NCBI GenBank assembly: GCA_937916355.1
Contig: CALFTM010000053.1
Coordinates: 1-27,862, forward strand
From: an uncultured Bacteroidales bacterium
GTDB lineage: Bacteria; Bacteroidota; Bacteroidia; Bacteroidales; Paludibacteraceae
Direction: 5' to 3'
Length of the DNA: 27,862 bases
The notes under the pieces: model-generated
Seen by the model: the letters and a program-made list of their open reading frames with translations, nothing else
Databases searched by the model: none
Told to the model about the DNA's origin: nothing
Shown: positions 8,376-16,004 of the stretch, in pieces
Layout of the letters: each line of letters opens with the position of its first letter
How positions within the stretch are numbered: position 1 is the first letter of the stretch
Made by a program: the position numbers and the translations under genes

Positions 8376-8984
8376 TTATTTTTGGAATTTTATGGTGATG
8401 TCTTGATAACCTAACGCTGAAAATATCTTTTTGAATTGAGCTTGGGCGTTCTGCTCTGCAGCCTGCAGATTCTCTTTTTTTAGGGCTTTTTTCTTCATCT
8501 CTCTTTTGGCTCTGCTTCGCATCTCATTTTTTATGGTTGCGGAGATTTTCCCTTCTTCGTAGAACGTTTGGGTTTGTGTCTCGTCGATAATCTCTTTGTC
8601 AATTAGTTCAATGGGCGGTAGCGTGATGTTTGCGCTGTTGTTTTTACAGATAGCCCAGTTCTTTCCGCATTTTTTCATGTCGATGCCCAGTCGTGCATTC
8701 CCTTTGTAAATTTTAGTGCTTCTCAAGTTGTTGAACTTTCGTACGACGATGGTATCGACCAGCTCTTCTAAGTGGATGGTGAGAAATTCCCACTCTTCGA
8801 TTTCTTTCATCGAGGTGATTTGTGTTGTGGAGTTCCCGATTTCTGGTTCTTTTTTTGCTTCCGTTTTGGTGAGGAAGAGGTAGAGAAAAAACAGGATTGC
8901 GAGGACAACCCAAAACCATGGGCTTCGAACCATTTCATCGGTGAAATATTCTTTTGTGCCTCTTTTTTTGTATTTCTTTGCCAT
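8376..8984 (-). CDS. DUF4230 protein, membrane-anchored
   Basis: 202 residues. A basic, lysine-rich N-terminus is followed by one membrane helix (about 22-39, SPWFWVVLAILFFLYLFL) and then a soluble domain that should face the periplasm. The domain has the DUF4230 features: a charged helix rich in Arg/Lys/Glu (about 150-185) and a C-terminal GYQDITIKF strand. No catalytic role is known to me. It lies 14 bases downstream of the lipoprotein paralogue at 8999-9658, so the pair could form a two-membrane complex that holds or moves the polyene. That is inference. Confidence 0.75.
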   Translation of the reverse strand: MAKKYKKRGTKEYFTDEMVRSPWFWVVLAILFFLYLFLTKTEAKKEPEIGNSTTQITSMKEIEEWEFLTIHLEELVDTIVVRKFNNLRSTKIYKGNARLGIDMKKCGKNWAICKNNSANITLPPIELIDKEIIDETQTQTFYEEGKISATIKNEMRSRAKREMKKKALKKENLQAAEQNAQAQFKKIFSALGYQDITIKFQK

Positions 8985-8998
8985 GTCCTTTTCTGATT

Positions 8999-9658
8999 TT
9001 AGTCTTGGTTGAGGAAAGGTAGTATGATTTTGCCCGAGTTGTAATTTTCTACGGTGGATTCGGAGAAAATTATGGTGATGTCAGCCGATTTATAGCCTGC
9101 TGCATTCAGTATGGGAAGTAGAGCATTGAATGCGGATATGCGACTCTTCTCTAATATGTCGCTTTGCGAGATGGAGTTTAGGATGCTTGCTCGGCCTTGT
9201 CGTATGAAGGCTTCCTTCTCCTTTTCCGAAAAATTAGATCTGTTCCATGATACGAACTCTTTTTCGTTTTCATGGTCTATTTTAGAACTGCTCAGTTCAA
9301 TTTGTGGTTGAGGTAATGTGATGGTGATTTTCTCTCCCGTGATGTTGATGTTGTCTTCGGAGAACTCACCGAAGTCGATGAATGTTTTAATGGTCGCCTC
9401 TATGGGAATGAGGAATTTCCTGTCGCCCGGAATGGGGATGGAGAATTTTTCTGAAAAAATAGAACCTTCAATTACCTCCATGTCTTCGTAGGAGACGATT
9501 TTATGTACATTGTATTGCGAAGTGTACAGTTTGGCGCAACCGTTGATTTGGGAGATCAACGCCTCTTTTTCTGTGCGAGGATTCCCTCCTTCCCCGCAAC
9601 TGCTTGCGAGAAGAAGAAAAGAGAGGAGGACGAGGAAGATATGATTTTTCATGAGCAT
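8999..9658 (-). CDS. DUF4230 lipoprotein
   Basis: 219 residues beginning with a lipoprotein signal peptide ending in LLLASSC (lipidated Cys about 21), so it is predicted to be periplasmic and lipid-anchored. The mature part resembles its neighbour at 8376-8984: strands such as ITITLPQPQIE, a charged helix with ISQSDILEKSRISAFNAL, and a terminal AGYKSADITIIF matching GYQDITIKF. Two in-frame ATGs (9658, 9652) are possible starts. The gene begins 5 bases after the KS gene stop. Presence of two paralogues inside a polyketide operon suggests a cluster-specific envelope role. The biochemical function is unknown. Confidence 0.75.
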   Translation of the reverse strand: MLMKNHIFLVLLSFLLLASSCGEGGNPRTEKEALISQINGCAKLYTSQYNVHKIVSYEDMEVIEGSIFSEKFSIPIPGDRKFLIPIEATIKTFIDFGEFSEDNINITGEKITITLPQPQIELSSSKIDHENEKEFVSWNRSNFSEKEKEAFIRQGRASILNSISQSDILEKSRISAFNALLPILNAAGYKSADITIIFSESTVENYNSGKIILPFLNQD

Positions 9659-9663
9659 GGATT

Positions 9664-10875
9664 TTATTGGGCAAATAGGATTGCAGCGTTGCTGCCTCCG
9701 AAGCCTGAGATGATTTTGAGGAAATATTTCCCGTTTTTGTGTTGTAGTTTGGGATTGATGGTGATTTTTTTGACTGTTCCATCGGACTCAAAACCTGTGG
9801 AAGGAAGTATGATGCCGCTTTGCAGGGCATTGCCAGAAATGATGCACTCAATCAGTCCGGCGGCTCCCAACGTATGACCAAAGATTGCTTTCAGGCTATT
9901 GACGGGAGTCGCTTCTAAACCGCTGCGAGAGATCGCCCACGATTCCATGTCATCGTTGTAGAGAGTGGCTGTCCCGTGTGCGTTGATGAATGAGATCTCT
10001 TGAAGATTTGCATCACTCTCTGATAGTGCAACTTGAATGGAGTTGTAGAGTCCTTCTCCGGTACGGGAAGGCCCTGAGATATGGTTGGCATCGTTTCTGT
10101 TCCCGCAGCCGGCGATTTGTAGTTTCCCCGTTATGCTCTCTTTGCTTTTTTGCAAAATAACAGTGGCTGCGCCTTCTCCTAAATTTAGTCCACAGCGGTT
10201 TGCATCGAAGGGTTTGCACCGCTCTTGTGAGAGAGCCTTAAAAGATTGGAAGCCAGAAACCACAAACTTACTGAGCAGGTCAGCTCCGACTACCACTGCG
10301 TATTTATACTTCTCATTTCGCTGTAAAATGTTTTTGGCGTGGATTTGAGCCACGACACCCGATGTACAAGCGTTGCTCACCACAATGACGGGGTTGGGAT
10401 TGTTGAAATAACGCCCAATGAGTTGGGCGGAGACTCCCATTTCAACTCTCTTTTTTTCGAATCCATCGGGATTTTCTAATAAGTCTATGTTCCCTTTTGT
10501 TGAGGATAGAACAAAAAACAGGTCGGGTCGGTTGCCCGCCAATCCTGCATTTTGCAGCGCATCGTAGGCAGAAAGGATGGAGAGTTGCTCGAAGGTGGTG
10601 TATCGTATCCCGTTTTGAGGAATTTGAGAGAATCTCTCATGCAGTTCCTGACGATCGAGTACCGATCCAAAAAATGGTTCGGGCAAGCCAAATGTCGTTG
10701 CGTGAAGTTTCGCTTTGCTCTCTCCTCGTTGAACAGCCTCAAAAACCGTTGCCGCATCATAACCCAACGGGCAAGTGATGTTCTCTCCAATCTTATAAAC
10801 TTTCAAATCTCCCATTCTTGATAAATCTGCCTTATTGATGAATATTGGAATCTCTTTTATTTTTATGGGTTGCAT
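9664..10875 (-). CDS. Beta-ketoacyl-ACP synthase (second KS, ApeR-like)
   Basis: 403 residues from the ATG at 10875. The open frame extends upstream to 11034, but that extra part overlaps the dehydratase gene and is arginine/histidine-rich without KS homology, so I reject it. The start chosen overlaps the dehydratase stop by 13 bases. The triad is intact: SNACTSG (Cys170), NAHGTATLYNDD (His300) and GHTLGAAG (His334), with ISGFGGSNA near the end. This is a second active condensing enzyme besides the KS/CLF pair. In characterised aryl-polyene systems a separate KS is thought to start or supply early condensations, so a priming role is plausible here. Confidence 0.9.
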   Translation of the reverse strand: MQPIKIKEIPIFINKADLSRMGDLKVYKIGENITCPLGYDAATVFEAVQRGESKAKLHATTFGLPEPFFGSVLDRQELHERFSQIPQNGIRYTTFEQLSILSAYDALQNAGLAGNRPDLFFVLSSTKGNIDLLENPDGFEKKRVEMGVSAQLIGRYFNNPNPVIVVSNACTSGVVAQIHAKNILQRNEKYKYAVVVGADLLSKFVVSGFQSFKALSQERCKPFDANRCGLNLGEGAATVILQKSKESITGKLQIAGCGNRNDANHISGPSRTGEGLYNSIQVALSESDANLQEISFINAHGTATLYNDDMESWAISRSGLEATPVNSLKAIFGHTLGAAGLIECIISGNALQSGIILPSTGFESDGTVKKITINPKLQHKNGKYFLKIISGFGGSNAAILFAQ

Positions 10876-11312
10876 TGCATGTCGTTCAAGACCACTTGCA
10901 ATTCTCCCTTTGCGATGACCTCTTCCCCTTTCCGCATGATGGCGGAATAGGAACTCATCTCTCCGAAAACTTGCTCTTCTTGCACTTCCGTGGTGACGGT
11001 CTCCCCAATTTTGGGGTAGCGCATGATCGTACAATGTTTTACCGCACCGACCAGTCCGATGCGGATCTTTTTACTTTTCCGGATGTGAATCTCCACAAAA
11101 CCGATGTGGGCGGCACATGTCTGAGCCAGATTTTCTATAAGTCCTCCTTCTGTTAGTTCACCTTCCTCTACCATCATGTTGTCGGAGGTGATGTCATAAT
11201 GTGTGCGACACATTTTTTCGTCCGCCTCAACGATTTCGTCGACTAAAATGAAAGGATGTCGTTGAGGGAGGTAGTCACTTATTGGCCCAATTTTTATCAT
11301 CTCTTTTTTCAT
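10863..11312 (-). CDS. ApeP-like 3-hydroxyacyl-ACP dehydratase (hotdog fold)
   Basis: 149 residues, one hotdog domain. It shows LPQRHPFILVDEIVEA near the N-terminus and EGGLIENLAQTCAAHIGF (about 60-77), the pattern of FabZ-like ApeP dehydratases. Together with the dehydratase at 4462-4818 the operon encodes two different dehydratases, as known aryl-polyene clusters do; in those systems the two act as a pair. The start at 11312 follows the methyltransferase stop by 18 bases. An alternative ATG four codons downstream cannot be excluded. Confidence 0.82.
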   Translation of the reverse strand: MKKEMIKIGPISDYLPQRHPFILVDEIVEADEKMCRTHYDITSDNMMVEEGELTEGGLIENLAQTCAAHIGFVEIHIRKSKKIRIGLVGAVKHCTIMRYPKIGETVTTEVQEEQVFGEMSSYSAIMRKGEEVIAKGELQVVLNDMQCNP

Positions 11313-11330
11313 CGGTTTTATCGGGGATTA

Positions 11331-12422
11331 TTAAGCTTTTTTACATGCAATCAAACTATGTCCTTGACCTAATCCGTCATGAATTTTTTCGATTACCAAA
11401 CCTGATTTTTCGATGCAGCGGAATAGATCTTCCGAGTAGAACATTTTGCTGTTGCCATTTGCGAGCGCACTGAAATAGATGCTGGTTTGGGCGAGGCAAT
11501 ACGAGGCGGTCTCAAAACGCTGGCGATCCCACAGCGTCTCCATGATGTAGAGGCGTGCGTTACTGTTCATGCTCTTAGCAGCCCTGCTCAAGATGCTCTC
11601 TACCTGTTCGTTGCTGAAGCAGTCGAGGAACTGACTCATCCAAATGATTTCAAACCCTGTAGGGAATGGCACGTTTGGATCCAGCAAGTTGCCCGGTATT
11701 CCATGGATTCTCTCGTTTCCTTTTACGTTCTTCACATTTTCCCTCATTAATCCCAATTGTTGAGGAAGATCCATGATGGTAACTTCGACATCCTCTTTGA
11801 ATGTCACGCATTCTGTTGCGAAGCGTCCAGTGTTTCCTCCGACATCCAACAAGGTTTTTGCTCCGTCGCGGAAGACAATCTCCATCGCTTCGTCAAAAGA
11901 GCAGTTAGAGTAGTAGTGGTCAAATCCGAACCAACTTTTTTGCACCTCCTCCGGAAGACTTGATAGTCCCTCATAAATGGTTGGCCACTCTCCAAACACC
12001 TTCAGACCGGACGGTTTCCCCTCCAATAGAGCCTCTTCCAAATGGAACAATCCGAGGTAATTGACATCGTGGTTGAAATTTAGATTCACACGAGTCATCT
12101 CGTTGTTTAACAAGAACCAACCCATTTTTGAGATGAAAAATTTATTATCTCGTAATAAGATTGTCCCGATTGTCAATGAAGATTCCAACAAACATTGTAT
12201 GGCATAGTGTGACAAACCTATTTTTTCTTCGATTTCATCGAATGTTAGACCATCTTTGTTGCTGTTGAGGAGGTCGAGTACCCCATATTTCAACATCAGA
12301 CGAGAAACTTGGAACACAACTGGTCCAAAAGCGATTTCTTCTGCTTTTCGTTGTGCTTCTAATGCTGAAAAACGATCTTTTGCGTAAATTTCTTTTTGAG
12401 GCGATTCTAATTTGATATTCAT
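11331..12422 (-). CDS. SAM-dependent O-methyltransferase (acetylserotonin-methyltransferase-like)
   Basis: 363 residues, first gene of the polyene operon. The N-terminal third is a winged-helix dimerisation domain (about 35-110, including LTFDEIEEKIGLSHYAIQCLL). The C-terminal part is a class I methyltransferase fold with motif I LLDVGGNTGRF (191-201) and an acidic loop ending motif II, IMDLP (216-220). PGNLLD and WMSQFLDCFS follow, as in plant-type O-methyltransferases. Known aryl polyenes and flexirubins often carry methyl groups on the aryl head, so methylation of the phenolic ring or its hydroxyl is the likely job. A promoter lies about 165 bases upstream. Confidence 0.85.
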   Translation of the reverse strand: MNIKLESPQKEIYAKDRFSALEAQRKAEEIAFGPVVFQVSRLMLKYGVLDLLNSNKDGLTFDEIEEKIGLSHYAIQCLLESSLTIGTILLRDNKFFISKMGWFLLNNEMTRVNLNFNHDVNYLGLFHLEEALLEGKPSGLKVFGEWPTIYEGLSSLPEEVQKSWFGFDHYYSNCSFDEAMEIVFRDGAKTLLDVGGNTGRFATECVTFKEDVEVTIMDLPQQLGLMRENVKNVKGNERIHGIPGNLLDPNVPFPTGFEIIWMSQFLDCFSNEQVESILSRAAKSMNSNARLYIMETLWDRQRFETASYCLAQTSIYFSALANGNSKMFYSEDLFRCIEKSGLVIEKIHDGLGQGHSLIACKKA

Positions 12423-12587
12423 ATTTTTTTATTTGTTTATAATTTATTTTAATATTTCATCGATTTGATATAATTGTTTGAAGAATAAACACTTGAAGTT
12501 ATCTTGAAAAGAGCGTGCTAACGATTTGGAAATCGTGCGAATTTCTGCGGTTTGCGGTAGCAATACCATCAAATAACTCTTATTGGA

Positions 12588-12595
12588 CAAAGGTA
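12588..12595 (-). promoter_or_regulatory. Candidate promoter of the polyene operon
   Basis: Minus-strand TACCTTTG (12595-12588) is a perfect Bacteroidetes -7 box. A weak T-rich -33 (GTTTT, around 12623-12619) lies about 23 bases upstream. It is the only such box between the DUF2149 gene terminator and the methyltransferase, so it probably drives the whole 12.2-kb operon with a leader of roughly 160 bases. The stretch 12423-12711 otherwise holds no gene that I can support. Confidence 0.5.
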
Positions 12596-12659
12596 ATGAA
12601 ATTTCTTTAATTATTGATAAAACCCTAAATATTTCGATGAGATTATGATAATATGACAA

Positions 12660-12693
12660 ACAAGCGGCATAGCTAAATACTTATGCCGCTTGT
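12660..12693. terminator. Hairpin terminator after the ExbB/DUF2149 genes
   Basis: A perfect 12-bp stem ACAAGCGGCATA / TATGCCGCTTGT with a 10-base loop sits 18 bases beyond the DUF2149 stop on the minus strand. No strong U-run follows, but the stem length and position between two co-directional units fit a terminator that isolates the polyene operon from the genes upstream. Confidence 0.65.
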
Positions 12694-12711
12694 CGATTAA
12701 ATCGTTATATA

Positions 12712-13038
12712 TTATTCTGGTACATATATTATTTCTCCATTCTCTAACTCATAGGCGATGCCGACTTTCTTGCCGCGTTTACCACTCTTTGAATCTTGGT
12801 CTTCGGAGGGGGTATAGCGGTTGATTTTCTCGCCCTCTTTGGTGATAATCTCCATATTCTCCTTGCCAGGGTTTTTAACCATTGTAAAATCCTCTTGGCT
12901 CAGCATTTCGGTCATATTGTAACGACTGACCAAAGCAACCATAAGAGCCACTGCAAAGACCATCGCCACATCGAAGAGGTTGCTCACAACGCTCATAGGG
13001 TCATTGTCCTCATCCTTATTTAGTAGTCTTCTTCTCAT
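12712..13038 (-). CDS. DUF2149 protein (HmuV-like, TolR/ExbD-like position)
   Basis: 108 residues. A short basic and acidic cytoplasmic N-terminus (MRRRLLNKDEDNDPMSVVSN) precedes one membrane helix with FDVAMVFAVALMVALV (about 22-37). A polar periplasmic tail follows, ending ELENGEIIYVPE. This topology resembles ExbD/TolR, and DUF2149 genes regularly follow an ExbB-like gene, as here with a 2-base gap. In Porphyromonas haem operons the equivalent last gene is called hmuV. The likely role is the plug or stator partner of the proton channel at 13041-13637, energising an unknown envelope process. Confidence 0.82.
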   Translation of the reverse strand: MRRRLLNKDEDNDPMSVVSNLFDVAMVFAVALMVALVSRYNMTEMLSQEDFTMVKNPGKENMEIITKEGEKINRYTPSEDQDSKSGKRGKKVGIAYELENGEIIYVPE

Positions 13039-13040
13039 CT

Positions 13041-13637
13041 TTATTTACCCTTTGACTCGTTCAACAACTCGGCTACAAACTCCAAATTGGTCATATCCTG
13101 CAAATACCAGCGCTGCTTGACTTGTTGCGTAATAAATCCAATAGCTGCTGCAAACAGACCCACTACGGTAGTTGCAAATGCGACCTGCATATTATACGCC
13201 ATTGAAGCGATATCGCCCGTTGAAAGTCCCACCAACGCTGGCCCCATAGGAATAAGAGTACCCATCAGTCCGAGCATAGGACCCATTTTACTCAATGTTT
13301 TTGATGTCGATAAATCCTTGTCTGCCTCAATCTCAAAATCGGCAAGCAGGCGTTGACGCATTGCCGCACTATCAGCTGCAAGCAGGCGATTCATATAGGT
13401 TACAACCAACGACGGATTCTTCTTGGGCAGACGCTCGGCGAGACTTTGCACATTCTCTTGGGTCAGTGAGTCAACCTCTGTGCTGATAAGCGATGCTGTA
13501 CGTCGAATAGCAAGGTACTGACCGAAAAAACTACCGATAAGTAACAAAGAACGCAAAAAGAAGAAGATAAGTAATACAATGACAGGCACAAGCAGTCCCG
13601 TCGAAATCCAATAGAGGATGTCTGAGATGTAATTCAT
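13041..13637 (-). CDS. MotA/TolQ/ExbB-family proton channel (HmuU-like)
   Basis: 198 residues with three membrane helices: about 12-35, 120-145 and 150-170. The family signature is LSKMGPMLGLMGTLIPMGPAL in the second, and AFATTVVGLFAAAIGF in the third. Such proteins form pentameric inner-membrane channels that use the proton motive force to drive TonB/TolA-like or other partners. Its gene is 4 bases after the upstream membrane-protein gene and 2 bases before the DUF2149 gene, so the three form one transcription unit resembling hmuT-U-V of haem uptake operons. Confidence 0.88.
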   Translation of the reverse strand: MNYISDILYWISTGLLVPVIVLLIFFFLRSLLLIGSFFGQYLAIRRTASLISTEVDSLTQENVQSLAERLPKKNPSLVVTYMNRLLAADSAAMRQRLLADFEIEADKDLSTSKTLSKMGPMLGLMGTLIPMGPALVGLSTGDIASMAYNMQVAFATTVVGLFAAAIGFITQQVKQRWYLQDMTNLEFVAELLNESKGK

Positions 13638-13641
13638 AATG

Positions 13642-14286
13642 TTATCTATTTTTAGTTATTCTTTTTAATTTTATTCTGTATGCGATAATACCCAATGCAA
13701 GACCACATATTAGCAATGATACGACACCGCCTAATGCTTCCCAATCTACATCGCTGATACCTGCAACTGCTGTTTGACCGTTTACGGTAGCAATGACTCC
13801 CAAGATGGCAATCAAAGCATTGGAGAGAAATAGCAATTCGAGCCTAATCTCCTTTTCGGGGAGGAGCCATTTAACTCCCCACGCAGCAAGAGGTATTACA
13901 ATAAATACTATTGCAGCCAACCCCCAAGCGATAAGTGAAAATGAGACACCCGGCAAGGCGAATATGGCAGAAACCAATAGACTGAACAGCACCGGGAAGA
14001 TTAGTACACCAGGGAACCATCTCAAAACTCGATACATCCATATTGTAATAGGTTTTACCTTTCCTGAGGTCTGGATATGTGCCGACAATACGCAAAAAGC
14101 CATTTGAACAGCCACTTCCAGCGTTAGGATTACAGCGATGTCGAGCATCAAAGCTGAGTTGGCAAGCCAATCCGAAATTTGGGATTTGGATTGTTCGATG
14201 GCGTATGGCCACATCAAGCCAACAAACAAGGCACAAACTATTGCCGAGAAGACAATCGAATAGACTTTGCGGTAGAGACTGTCCAA
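13642..14286 (-). CDS. Multi-helix membrane protein (HmuT-like), TTG start or 5'-truncated
   Basis: 214 residues, strongly hydrophobic, with about six membrane helices and almost no soluble domain. Its place before the ExbB-like and DUF2149 genes fits HmuT, the membrane protein of unknown function in hmuYRSTUV operons. The first codon is TTG (14286-14284) preceded by a TAA four codons upstream; no ATG exists until about residue 25, within the first helix. Either TTG is used, or the original start was lost when the upstream DNA was rearranged. The expected hmuS (CobN-like), hmuR and hmuY are absent upstream. Confidence 0.6.
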   Translation of the reverse strand: MDSLYRKVYSIVFSAIVCALFVGLMWPYAIEQSKSQISDWLANSALMLDIAVILTLEVAVQMAFCVLSAHIQTSGKVKPITIWMYRVLRWFPGVLIFPVLFSLLVSAIFALPGVSFSLIAWGLAAIVFIVIPLAAWGVKWLLPEKEIRLELLFLSNALIAILGVIATVNGQTAVAGISDVDWEALGGVVSLLICGLALGIIAYRIKLKRITKNR

Positions 14287-14299
14287 CTTTTGTTGTTAG

Positions 14300-14879
14300 A
14301 CAGCCTCACTTGTTTTGGGATGATATTATGTCGCCTTTTGTATCTCTCACTGAAAGGATTGTCATATGCCTTAATTTCATCAGTAGAGAGAGGTTGTAAA
14401 CTATAGTTTTGTACATCCTTTTTTAAGCAAGTCTCAAGAATATTATATTCAAGTTCCGCATCGTACTTTTGAATTATTTTGGATATAATCTCTTGCACGG
14501 TATTGTTTACAAAGAGTATATGCATCCTCGCCTTCAGCAAAACCATACTCATCATAAATAACCAAAGGGTTAATAACTGCGCAGACTCAACCTGCACATC
14601 AATAATTATATTATACGTGATTAATGGATTTTCCATTTGATTGGAGTGGTATGAATGAGCATTTACCTGCAAATACCTTTTTCTCATATCAACTCTGTCA
14701 AATGTATCTATGACAGGTCATTTCCAATATAAGCCAGGCCTATTCCTCCATTTAATCGGATGTCCAAAACGCTTCTTTACATGGTTTTCTCCTTTACGAC
14801 ATTCTTTTAATGGCGACAACCTTGCGCTGAATGTTTGTAATAGCGGAACAAGAAATTTTCCAAATTCCAAAGGTTCCAT
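14300..14879 (-). pseudogene. Decayed, unidentified gene
   Basis: An ATG at 14879 opens 53 codons (begins MEPLEFGKFLVPLLQTFS, ends RPGLYWK) to a TGA at 14720. The same frame continues after the stop to an ATG at 14687 and on to the hmuT-like start. Between roughly 14540 and 14430 this frame becomes implausibly hydrophobic, while a neighbouring frame reads VINPLVIYDEYGFAEGEDAY and CKQYRARDYIQ. The original frame then resumes with KYDAELEYNILETCLKKD and YDNPFSERYKRRH. This looks like one coding sequence with an in-frame stop and two compensating frameshifts. I do not recognise the family. It follows the Mrr gene by 42 bases. Boundaries are approximate. Confidence 0.4.
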
Positions 14880-14921
14880 ATTAATACCTATCGTATTATG
14901 TGGTTAATATAGCGAAATTTC

Positions 14922-15842
14922 CTACTCCTCAAAATAATCGCTATCAATTTGCTTGATTTCATATACTTGTCGAGTTGATACGCCAAGGTTGTATTCAATC
15001 ATATATTTACACAATTGTGCACCATCAATTAGGACAATTTTAGATTGTACTTCTTTGACACACTTCTTCGCTTCTTCGGTAAAAGTTGATGTCGTGATGA
15101 ATACGCCTTTTGATGCATGTTTCATATTTATTGCACCAACAAAGGCCTGTATTTCTTTTCGCCCAACTGTGCCCTTATCCCAACGTTTTGCTTGGATATA
15201 AATAGTATCAAGGCCTAATTTATCCTCTTTGATTACACCATCTATTCCCTCGTCGTGGGAATATTGGGTTACGCTGGCTGCATCTTCAAAACTGCCACCA
15301 TATCCCATTTTTACGAGTAGCTCAACTACCAACTTCTCGAAAAACGACGGAGACATTTCCAATATCTTTGTCAATAGATCTTGTGCGAGAGCACTATTTA
15401 TTTGCCTAAAAGCATCATCAATCAAGTCTGTAGGAGTACTTTCTTCTACTTGATTGTTTAACTTATTTATAGGTTTTACATCTGCCGTTAGCTTATCGGT
15501 TCTTCTTGTTGCAAACGATGCAAAAGAAGGGATTTGCAGTAAATCAGATCTGTCAAAGCCCTCGTTATGTTCCAATAAAAACTTTTTACCGAAATCATTG
15601 ATAACATATGTACCTCGTTTGGGCGCATCGATAAGCCCTGCTTGTAGAAAATATGACACCGTCCACGACACTCTATCGGAAAGCATTGTCTTTTTTCCGT
15701 TTTTAATTAACGCATTGGCATCCTCTGCAGACAATTTGAAATAGTTGATGACATACGCACGCAACAATTCTTGAGTATAGGTTTTTCCATCGCTCAAGCA
15801 CTGAAGACAAGGAAAAAAGAAATGGTCAAATTTAGGTATCAT
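14922..15842 (-). CDS. Mrr-type (type IV) restriction endonuclease
   Basis: 306 residues from the ATG at 15842; a GTG at 15851 would add three residues. The N-terminal 95 residues are an Mrr_N winged-helix domain (PCLQCLSDGKTYTQELLRAY, then a wing ending GTYVINDFGKKFL). The C-terminal domain (about 160-280) is a PD-(D/E)XK Mrr_cat fold with Glu174, Asp201 in DEGIDG and the QAK motif (217-219, YIQAKRW), followed by HASKGVFITTSTFT. Mrr enzymes cut modified, usually methylated, foreign DNA. No modification methylase lies beside it, consistent with type IV action. It stands among mobile-element debris, so it was probably acquired with it. Confidence 0.85.
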   Translation of the reverse strand: MIPKFDHFFFPCLQCLSDGKTYTQELLRAYVINYFKLSAEDANALIKNGKKTMLSDRVSWTVSYFLQAGLIDAPKRGTYVINDFGKKFLLEHNEGFDRSDLLQIPSFASFATRRTDKLTADVKPINKLNNQVEESTPTDLIDDAFRQINSALAQDLLTKILEMSPSFFEKLVVELLVKMGYGGSFEDAASVTQYSHDEGIDGVIKEDKLGLDTIYIQAKRWDKGTVGRKEIQAFVGAINMKHASKGVFITTSTFTEEAKKCVKEVQSKIVLIDGAQLCKYMIEYNLGVSTRQVYEIKQIDSDYFEE

Positions 15843-15865
15843 AGGTTTCACTCATTATTGATATA

Positions 15866-15873
15866 CAAAGGTA
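15866..15873 (-). promoter_or_regulatory. Promoter -7 box of the Mrr gene
   Basis: Minus-strand TACCTTTG (15873-15866) matches the Bacteroidetes -7 consensus exactly and lies 23 bases before the chosen ATG, giving a short leader. The -33 region is AT-rich without a clear TTTG. Confidence 0.5.
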
Positions 15874-16004
15874 ATAATATTTTTTGAAAAATATCGAAAT
15901 ATCAATCTATTGTCCAACCTTTTCGGGCGCAAGTCCCTAATCTTTCAATGAAGCGACCTCAATTGCAACAACAAACTGATGTTTAACAAATAAAACCAAG
16001 AACT

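Noticed and set aside
10876..11034. N-terminal extension of the second KS
   Set aside because: It lies wholly inside the dehydratase gene in another frame, is rich in Arg and His, and has no KS homology. The ATG at 10875 gives normal KS length.
12444..12659. 71-codon minus-strand open frame between the DUF2149 gene and the methyltransferase
   Set aside because: It spans the predicted operon promoter at 12588-12595, has no recognisable domain, and reads like AT-rich leader DNA. An untranslated leader is the simpler reading.
14710..14907. 65-codon plus-strand frame opposite the decayed gene
   Set aside because: Antisense to a more plausible minus-strand reading and without any recognisable motif.
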